A DNA stretch of 13,992 bases from positions 1-13,992 of the forward strand of contig JAUIEL010000093.1 in NCBI GenBank assembly GCA_030428825.1, in the 5' to 3' direction. This document shows positions 7,124 through 12,659 of the stretch, one piece after another. The notes beneath the pieces were generated by a model. That model did no database searches, was not told the origin of the DNA, and worked only from the letters and a program-made list of their open reading frames with translations. Origin of the DNA: a bacterium. Its GTDB lineage: Bacteria; Planctomycetota; B15-G4; JADJEK01. Position 1 is the first letter of the stretch. The number at the start of each line of letters is the position of its first letter. The translations under genes and the position numbers were made by a program.

Positions 7124-8545
7124 GGTGACGACGAACCGCCCGTCGGCGCTCGTGGCGTCGATCGCGCCGCCGAGCCGCTCGGCGATGCGGCGGCACAGCG
7201 GCAGACCGAGGCCGACGTGGGCGCCCGCCTCGCGCGCGGCGTCGGCCCGCCAGAACGTCTCGAACGCGCGGGCGCCGGCGTCCGCGGGGAGGCCGGCCGC
7301 GTCGTTCCCGACCGTCCACACGACGTCGCCGCCGTCCCGCTCGGCCGCCACCTCGATCGCGCTCCCCTCGTCCGCGTAGGTCGCGGCGTTCTCGAGCAGG
7401 TTCGAGACGAGCCGGCGGAGCAGCCGCTCGTCGGCGCGCACCGCCTCGTCCGCCCCGCTCGACCGGACGGTCAGCCGGCGAGCGTCGAGGAGCGGTCCGA
7501 GGGTGCGGAGAGCGTCCGACACGCCGTCGGCGAGCGAGCACGGCACGGCGTCGGCGGCCGCCGGGGCGTCGCTTCGCGCGAGTTCGAGCAGGCCGAGCAC
7601 GAGCGCCTCCATCCGCTCCACGATCGCGAGGCAGGTCCGCTCCGCCTCGAGGTGCTCGGCCGGCGGGCGCTCGCGGCTCGCGGAGACCTCGAGCGTGGCG
7701 CGGAGGCCCGCGAGCGGCGTCCGGAGCTCGTGCGCGGCGGCGCCGGCGAACGAGCGTTCGCGCTCGAAGGCGCGGCCGATCCGCGCGACCGACTCGTTCA
7801 GGCGGTCGATCACCGGCGCGAGTTCGGCCGGGGCGTCCTCGACGACGATCCGCCGATCGAGCCGGGAGTCGTCGAGGCGCGCGATCTCGTCTCCCAGCGC
7901 GTCGAGCGGCCGGAGCGAGCGACGGACGACGAGGGTCAGCAGCGCGGCCCCCGCGAGCACGGCCCCCGCTCCGGTCAGGAGGAGGATGCGGCGGAGGTGC
8001 GCGAGCGCGGCGCGGAGCTCGGCGTCGCCGCGTGCCACGGTCACCGTCAGGACCGGCGGATCGGGCGGGAGGAACGCCGGCGCGCCGGGGCGCGGGCGCC
8101 GCGGGCGCCGGGTCGGCGGACGGTGGGAGAGCGTCGCGGTCCGGAGGGTCGTCCCGTCGGCGAGGGTCGTCGTCCCCGGCGCGACGACGTCGAGCGGCGC
8201 GGCAGCGCGCGGGAGCTCGTCGTCCACGAGGTGTTCGGATCGGGCGAGCTCGAGACCGTCCTCCGCCCAGCCCTGCACCCAGACGTCGTTCCGTTCGACG
8301 AGCGCCTGGAGCGGCGACCGCGGACCGTTCGGGCGGGGGCCGTCGACGCGGAGGAGGCGGACGTGGTCCGCGACCAGGACGGCGGAGGCCGAGCGCGCCA
8401 GCGTCTCGAGCGACCGGTCGAGCTCGCGCTCCAGCCGGTGGCGGACGCTCGCGTAGACGGCGACGCCGCCGACCGCGAGCACGGCGCTGGTCGAGACGAG
8501 CGCGCCGACGACGAGTCGGTCGCGGAGCGAGCGGGTGGGGCTCAC
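7103..8545 (-). CDS. Two-component sensor histidine kinase
   Basis: Membrane sensor kinase of 480 residues in the EnvZ/QseC/CusS-like class. The GTG start at 8545 is chosen because it overlaps the regulator stop as GTGA and has GGAGG four bases upstream (complement of 8550-8554). The frame stays open to 8836, but that extension is arginine-rich antisense of the regulator. Order of parts: membrane helix (residues 11-31), periplasmic sensor of about 155 residues with a Pro/Arg-rich stretch (143-165), second helix (187-207), HAMP linker (208-260), H-box AAHELRTPLAG with phospho-acceptor His272, N-box SNLLENA (381-387), G1-like GNDAAGLP (413-420), F-box FETFW (428-432) and G2 GLGLP (445-449). G1 has the Asn variant and Ala for the first Gly, a form seen in this kinase class. 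It is translated after its regulator and should phosphorylate it. The sensed signal is unknown. Confidence 0.93.
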   Translation of the reverse strand: MSPTRSLRDRLVVGALVSTSAVLAVGGVAVYASVRHRLERELDRSLETLARSASAVLVADHVRLLRVDGPRPNGPRSPLQALVERNDVWVQGWAEDGLELARSEHLVDDELPRAAAPLDVVAPGTTTLADGTTLRTATLSHRPPTRRPRRPRPGAPAFLPPDPPVLTVTVARGDAELRAALAHLRRILLLTGAGAVLAGAALLTLVVRRSLRPLDALGDEIARLDDSRLDRRIVVEDAPAELAPVIDRLNESVARIGRAFERERSFAGAAAHELRTPLAGLRATLEVSASRERPPAEHLEAERTCLAIVERMEALVLGLLELARSDAPAAADAVPCSLADGVSDALRTLGPLLDARRLTVRSSGADEAVRADERLLRRLVSNLLENAATYADEGSAIEVAAERDGGDVVWTVGNDAAGLPADAGARAFETFWRADAAREAGAHVGLGLPLCRRIAERLGGAIDATSADGRFVVTLRLPAA

Positions 8546-9219
8546 GCGTCCTCCGGTGCGAACACGTACCCCTCTCCGCGGCGGGTACGGATCAGCGAAG
8601 GACGCCCCTCGCGGTCGAGCTTCTTCCGGAGGTACCCGACGTAGACGTCGACGACGTTGCTTGTCGTGTCCGACCGATCGTCGTAGAGGTGCTCCCAGAC
8701 GTCGGTGCGCGAGACGACCTCGCCGCGCCGGAGCGCGAGGTAGTGGAGGAGCGCGTACTCGCGGGCGGTCAGCTTCACCTCCTCGCCGTCGACGAGGACG
8801 ACGCGTTCGGCGGTGCGGATCTCGACCGGGCCGCACCGGAGGACCGGGTTCTTCCGCGCGTACGCCCGCCGGAGGAGGGCGCGGACTCGCGCGAGGAGCT
8901 CGTCCATCGCGAACGGCTTGACGAGGTAGTCGTCGGCCCCCTTGTCGAGGCCGTCGATCCGGTCGTCGAGAGTGTCGCGGGCGGTGAGGAGGAGGACCGC
9001 GTCGTCGCGGCCGTCCCGCCGGAGGCGCTCGAGCAGGGTGAGGCCGTCCTCGCCGGGGAGCATCACGTCGAGCACCACGGCGTCGTACCGGCCCGCGGCG
9101 AGGAGGCGCCCGGCGGCGCGACCGTCGTCCGCGGCGTCGACGGCGTATCCCGCCTCGCGGAGCGCCTTCTCGACGGCGGTCCGGATCGGGGCGAAGTCTT
9201 CGACGACCAGGATCCGCAT
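8542..9219 (-). CDS. OmpR-family DNA-binding response regulator
   Basis: Transcriptional regulator of 225 residues. The receiver domain has acidic pair Glu7-Asp8, phosphorylation site Asp51 (VVLDVMLPGEDG), Thr79 and Lys101 (LVKPF). The C-terminal winged helix has the typical ending VVDVYVGYLRKKL and IRTRRGEGYVF. The start at 9219 gives the standard family N-terminus MRILVVED; an in-frame ATG at 9267 would add 16 unconserved residues. The Shine-Dalgarno is weak. It is the first gene of a two-gene operon with the kinase. It diverges from the di-heme peroxidase gene across 142 bp holding a candidate binding site, so autoregulation and control of the peroxidase are plausible inferences. Confidence 0.94.
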   Translation of the reverse strand: MRILVVEDFAPIRTAVEKALREAGYAVDAADDGRAAGRLLAAGRYDAVVLDVMLPGEDGLTLLERLRRDGRDDAVLLLTARDTLDDRIDGLDKGADDYLVKPFAMDELLARVRALLRRAYARKNPVLRCGPVEIRTAERVVLVDGEEVKLTAREYALLHYLALRRGEVVSRTDVWEHLYDDRSDTTSNVVDVYVGYLRKKLDREGRPSLIRTRRGEGYVFAPEDA

Positions 9220-9283
9220 GTCCGGAGTGTAGTCCGGAGCGGCGGGGCGGGAGCCGGCGGACGGCATCGGTTTCCGGGGCCCG

Positions 9284-9300
9284 TTCTCACCGTCCTCTCA
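9284..9300. promoter_or_regulatory. Candidate OmpR-type operator: TCTCA direct repeat, 11-bp period
   Basis: TCTCA occurs at 9285-9289 and 9296-9300, exactly 11 bp apart, in the gap between the divergent regulator and peroxidase genes. OmpR/PhoB-class regulators commonly bind two direct half-sites one helical turn apart. A second short direct repeat, TCCGGAG at 9221-9227 and 9233-9239, lies in the regulator's 5' leader. Both are short enough to be chance. Confidence 0.25.
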
Positions 9301-9361
9301 TGCTCGCCGGGGTACATCGGGGCGTTCGATGCGACGAAACCGTCGACAGGAGCCCTCGACC

Positions 9362-10983
9362 ATGAGAACCCTCCCCCTGATCGCCCTCACGCTCGTCCTC
9401 GGCGTCGCGGCCGCCCGCCCGGTCGTCGCCCAGCCCCCGCAGCCGCTCCCGCCGGTCCCCGTCCCCGCGGGGAACCCGATCACGCCCGCCAAGGCGAGCC
9501 TCGGCAAGGCGCTGTTCTGGGACGAGCAGCTCTCGTCGACCCGGACGATCTCCTGCGGGACGTGCCACATCCCGAGCGCCGGGGGCTCCGACCCGCGCTC
9601 CGCCCTCGCCGGGTCGATCGGCGTCCACCCGGGTTTCGACGGGACGTTCGGGACCGACGACGACGTCCGCGGCTCGCCCGGCGTGCCGTCGTCGCTCGCG
9701 CTCGGGACGTACGTGCCCGAGGCGTCGTTCGGGGTCGCGCCGCAGGTGACCGGGCGGAAGACGCCGAGCATGATCAACGCCGCGTTCTCCCCGCTCCTCT
9801 TCTGGGACGGACGGGCGACCGGCACGCTCGCGGATCCGGTGTCCGGGGCGACGGTGCTGACCGCGGACGCCGCCCTCGAGTCGCAGGCGGTCGCGCCGCC
9901 GGTCTCCGCCGTCGAGATGGCGCACGCCGACCGGGATTGGAACGACGTCGCGGCGCGGACGGCCGAGTCGACGCCGCTCGCCCTGGCCGCGAGCGTCCCG
10001 GCGGCCCTCGACGCGTGGATCGCCGGGCGGTCGTACCCGCAGCTCTTCCAAGAGGCGTTCGGCACGCCGCAGGTCACGCCGGCGCGGATCGCGATGGCGC
10101 TCGCGACGTACCAGCGGACGCTGATCTCCGACGACGCGCCGGTCGACCAGCCGCCGCCGGGGCCGGGGAACCCGCCGCCCCTGACCCAGCTCGAGGCGCA
10201 GGGCCGGAACGTCTTCAACGGCCCCGGCCGGTGCGTGCTCTGCCACGGCGGTCCGCTCTTCACCGACCACCAGTTCCGCAACATCGGCGTCCGGCCGATC
10301 TTCGAGGACCTCGGGCGGGGCGCGGTCACCGGGCTGCCGATCCACGACGGACGGCCGAGCGGGATGATGAGCGGCGATTTGTTGACGTGGTCGAGTTCTA
10401 CGACCGGGGCGGAGACTTCCACGTCAACCAATCGCCGCTCATCATCCCGCTCGGCCTGACGCCGCAGCAGAAGACGGCGCTCGTCGCGTTCCTCGAGGGG
10501 GCGCTGACCGACCCGCGCGTCGCGCAGGAGCTCCCGCCGTTCGACCGTCCGACCCTCTACTCCGAGTCGGAGCACGTGCCGGAGACGTACGGTCCGGCGA
10601 ATCCGGGAACGGGCGGCGCCGCGCCGCGGTGGGTCGCCGTCGAGCCGCCGGTCGTCGGGAACCCGAACCTCGCGCTGGCGATCGACCGGGGGCTCGGCGG
10701 TGCGTTCGCGTTCCTCGGTCTCGACGTCGGTCGCGCGGCGCCGGGGACGGACGTCGGCGGCGTGCCGATCCATCTCGCGCTGTCGCCGGCGGTCCGATTC
10801 TTCCCGTTCCCGCTGCTCGGGACCGGGGCGGGCGGGGGATGGACGTCGTTCGCGGCGGCCGTTCCGGATCAGCCCGCCCTCGACGGCGCCTCGATCGACC
10901 TCCAGGTGCTGATCGCCGACGCCGCCGCGCCGGGCGGCTTCTCGAGCACGCCCGGTCTGGAGCTCACCTTCTTCGACGCGTGA
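9362..10983 (+). pseudogene. Di-heme cytochrome c peroxidase-like gene, disrupted by deletion and frameshift
   Basis: Secreted di-heme protein of the bacterial cytochrome c peroxidase/MauG superfamily. The start at 9362 has AGGAG at 9348-9352 and gives a signal peptide, probably cleaved after Ala23 (PVVA-Q). Haem motifs are CGTCH (residues 65-69) and CVLCH (291-295); family motifs include LLFWDGRA and SAVEMA. The frame holds through ...EDLGRGAVTGLPIHDGR (to about 10352), then runs out of frame to a stop at 10457-10459. The conserved continuation VVEFYDRGGDF and NQSPLIIPLGLTPQQK appears one frame over from about 10385 and runs to TGA at 10981-10983. The junction lacks the family's usual PxLRNV...PYxHxG segment and instead has an inverted copy of 10419-10456. 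The in-frame tail carries an extra C-terminal beta-sandwich domain (about 10600-10980; LALAIDRGLGGAF, LDGASIDLQVLIADAAAP). As written, a 365-residue product lacking the end of the second haem domain would be made, most likely inactive. An assembly or amplification error is the main alternative. Confidence 0.8.
10353..10456. repeat. 38-bp inverted repeat (37/38) with 28-bp spacer inside the peroxidase gene
   Basis: Arms 10353-10390 and 10419-10456 are reverse complements except at T10380 opposite C10429. The right arm is the genuine coding sequence, since it encodes the family-conserved HVNQSPLIIPLG. The left arm encodes nothing family-like and coincides with the frameshift, so it is the copy. 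The inner edge uses GACGTGG (10384-10390) against CCACGTC (10419-10425), a short inverted repeat that ordinary coding of DVV and HV would already supply. The structure would form a very stable hairpin in single-stranded DNA or mRNA. Confidence 0.95.
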
Positions 10984-10990
10984 CGCCCGC

Positions 10991-11020
10991 GCGGGAGCGG
11001 CGAGCGGCCGCCGTTCCCGC
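10991..11020. terminator. Hairpin between convergent genes
   Basis: An 11-bp stem with one G-T-type mismatch (GCGGGAGCGGC / GCCGTTCCCGC) and an 8-base loop sits in the 45-bp gap between the convergent peroxidase and sigma-factor genes. The position suits a bidirectional terminator, although neither strand has a T-tract. Confidence 0.4.
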
Positions 11021-11028
11021 CGCCGACG

Positions 11029-11640
11029 TCAGAACCAGGTCTCCTCGGTCGGCTCGGCCGCCTTCTCCTGCCGTACGGTCCGGAGCTTGTGGCGGAACGC
11101 GATCGTGCCGCGGCGGAGGCGGTCCTGGACCTCGGGGAGGTCGAGCTCGAGCCGCTCCGCGATCGTCTGCGGGGAGAGCTCCTCGAACTCGGAGAGCCAG
11201 ACGACGTACCGGAACTCGGGCGAGAGGCGGTCCAGCGCGTAGCGCATCGCGAACGCCTCCTCCCGGTCGGCGGAGGCCCGCGCCGGAGAGGTGAACGCGA
11301 TCGGGCCGGCGTGGACCGATCCGCTCGACCGTCGGGGCATCGGCGTGACGCGCCCCCCCTCGCCGTCCTCGAGCTGCTCCTTGATCACCTCCTCGGCGAT
11401 CGCGAGGAGCTGCCGGCGGAAGGCGGGGAGGCCGGACCAGTCGAGGCTCTCCCGGACGCGCCAGGTCCGCAGCAGCGTCTCCCGCCAGATCTCGTCGACG
11501 CCGACCTGACCGCGGAAGCGCGCGCCGAGCGCCGCCTCGACCCGGACGAGCATCGCGGACGGACCGACGGCGTCGATCAGTCGATCCCAGGCGTGCGGAT
11601 CGCCGTGACGAAGACCTTCGGGTGCATCCATGGCGGGCAT
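11029..11640 (-). CDS. RNA polymerase sigma-70-like factor (ECF type)
   Basis: Small sigma-factor-like protein of 203 residues that should direct RNA polymerase to a dedicated promoter set. Region 2 is recognisable but divergent: GDPHAWDRLIDAVGPSAM, then VGVDEIWRETLLRTW (48-60), matching the DVVQETLLRAW signature of planctomycete-style ECF factors. A linker (95-125) is Pro/Ser-rich. Region 4 spans about 130-190, with the helix-turn-helix LSPQTIAERLELDLPEVQ. The start at 11640 (MPAMDAP) is preferred because it forms TGATG with the stop of a leader ORF that owns the only strong ribosome-binding site; ATG 11631 is the alternative. No anti-sigma factor adjoins it. A GIN-domain lipoprotein gene lies upstream on the same strand and may be co-transcribed. 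Confidence 0.82.
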   Translation of the reverse strand: MPAMDAPEGLRHGDPHAWDRLIDAVGPSAMLVRVEAALGARFRGQVGVDEIWRETLLRTWRVRESLDWSGLPAFRRQLLAIAEEVIKEQLEDGEGGRVTPMPRRSSGSVHAGPIAFTSPARASADREEAFAMRYALDRLSPEFRYVVWLSEFEELSPQTIAERLELDLPEVQDRLRRGTIAFRHKLRTVRQEKAAEPTEETWF

Positions 11641-11681
11641 CAGCGCCCCCGCGAGACGGGCGTCGGGAGTGCGGCGGACAT
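11640..11681 (-). CDS. Leader ORF of 13 codons coupled to the sigma factor
   Basis: ATG at 11681 is preceded by GGAGGAGGG (complement of 11686-11694) four bases away, the strongest ribosome-binding site near the sigma gene. It encodes MSAALPTPVSRGR and stops with TGA at 11642-11640, whose A begins the sigma ATG (TGATG). The sigma start itself has only a poor GGGGG-type site. The arrangement fits translation by termination-reinitiation. A single-base indel that split a longer N-terminus is the alternative. Confidence 0.4.
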   Translation of the reverse strand: MSAALPTPVSRGR

Positions 11682-11774
11682 GGGTCCCTCCTCCAGCGGA
11701 CCGGATCGAGACCTCATGGTAACCCAACCGGGGCCTCCGAGAAGGCCGTCGTCCGCCCGCCGCGGCGTCCGGGG

Positions 11775-12455
11775 TCAGCCGGTCCGCGGCTCGAGGGAGC
11801 CGGCCCCCGAGACGTGTCCCCGCACCGCTCCCGGGCCGTGGTTCCGGACCGAGGCGGCGCCGGAGACCCGGGCGTGCAGGTCCGTCTCGACCCGGACGTC
11901 GGCGTCGGAGGCGCCGCTCGCCTCGATCTCGGCCGTCCCGGCGACCAGCCCCGTCAGCTCGAGGTCCGAGGCGCCCGACACCTCGGCCTCCAGTCGGTCG
12001 CACCGCCCCTCGACCCGGACCTCCGACGCCCCCGACACGTCGAGGGAGAGGAGCGTCGTATCCAGACCATGGACAACGACCTCCGTCGCCCCGGACGCCT
12101 CGATCCCCCGCAGGTCCGGCGCGGTCGCCCGCACGACGAGGGGGCTTCGCGGCGAGATCGAGTGGCGCGGCTCGACGACCAGCGCGTCGCCGACCACCTC
12201 GATCCGGAGGTGGGGGAGGATGTTGTCGTCGCCGCTCACCTCGACCGGGGACGGCGGGCCGATCTCCACGACCAGATCGAGCGCCCCGCTCGTCTCGACC
12301 CGGGTGAAGGCCGGGAGCTCGTGCGCGACCGTCGCCACGACCCCGCTCCCGCGTACGCCGTGGCGGCCGAAGCGGACCCCGTCGTCGACGTGGATCGAGC
12401 AGGCCGACAGCCAGTGGGGGGCGAGGATCAGGGCGACGCGCAGGATCAGACTCAT
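11775..12455 (-). CDS. GIN-domain (DUF2807-type) beta-helix lipoprotein
   Basis: Envelope protein of 226 residues. ATG 12455 has GGAGGAG eight bases upstream (complement of 12464-12470). Residues 1-19 form a lipoprotein signal with lipobox LSAC and Cys19. The mature part matches the 'head GIN' domain pattern of short right-handed beta-helix turns: SGALDLVV (56), SGDDNIL (74), SGATEVVV (121), SGASEVRV (141), SGASDLEL (160), SGASDADV (180), SGAASV (198) and SGAGSL (216), with rungs about 18-20 residues apart in the second half. VATVAHELPAFTRVETSGALDL is the typical entry segment (38-60). Function in the family is poorly known; surface adhesion and sugar or polymer binding are proposed. It is divergent from the PLAT/aerolysin-like gene (204-bp gap) and 93 bp upstream of the sigma-factor leader ORF. 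The longer frame continuing to 13526 is antisense of the neighbour. Confidence 0.86.
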   Translation of the reverse strand: MSLILRVALILAPHWLSACSIHVDDGVRFGRHGVRGSGVVATVAHELPAFTRVETSGALDLVVEIGPPSPVEVSGDDNILPHLRIEVVGDALVVEPRHSISPRSPLVVRATAPDLRGIEASGATEVVVHGLDTTLLSLDVSGASEVRVEGRCDRLEAEVSGASDLELTGLVAGTAEIEASGASDADVRVETDLHARVSGAASVRNHGPGAVRGHVSGAGSLEPRTG

Positions 12456-12659
12456 GGGATCGGCTCCTCCCGGACGGACCGGGGACGGGAACGTCGCGAC
12501 CGGCGCCTTGGTTCCTCGCCGGCGGCGGCGGCCCCCGGAATCCTTCGCCCCGTCCCGGCGGTTTTCTCGTGAGGAAGGTGGCGGACGCGGATGCGCGGCT
12601 CCGTCGGGACGGGCGAACCGAATCCGAAGCGCCCGCCGCTTCCCACGAAAGGACCGAAG

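Noticed and set aside
8546..8836. N-terminal extension of the histidine kinase
   Set aside because: The extra 97 codons are Arg/Pro-rich antisense-like sequence overlapping the regulator, while GTG 8545 has GGAGG and a GTGA overlap and is followed by a proper membrane helix.
8032..9290. Upstream part of a plus-strand open frame that runs on to 10983
   Set aside because: This part is antisense to the well-supported kinase and regulator genes and has low-complexity Arg/Gly/Ala composition. Only its last part (from about 10385) is real, as the shifted end of the peroxidase.
10391..10418. Invertible DNA switch flanked by the 38-bp inverted repeats
   Set aside because: Flipping only 28 bp would not restore the peroxidase frame or its missing segment, no recombinase is in the window, and the left arm replaces family-conserved sequence. 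A template-switch copy explains it better.
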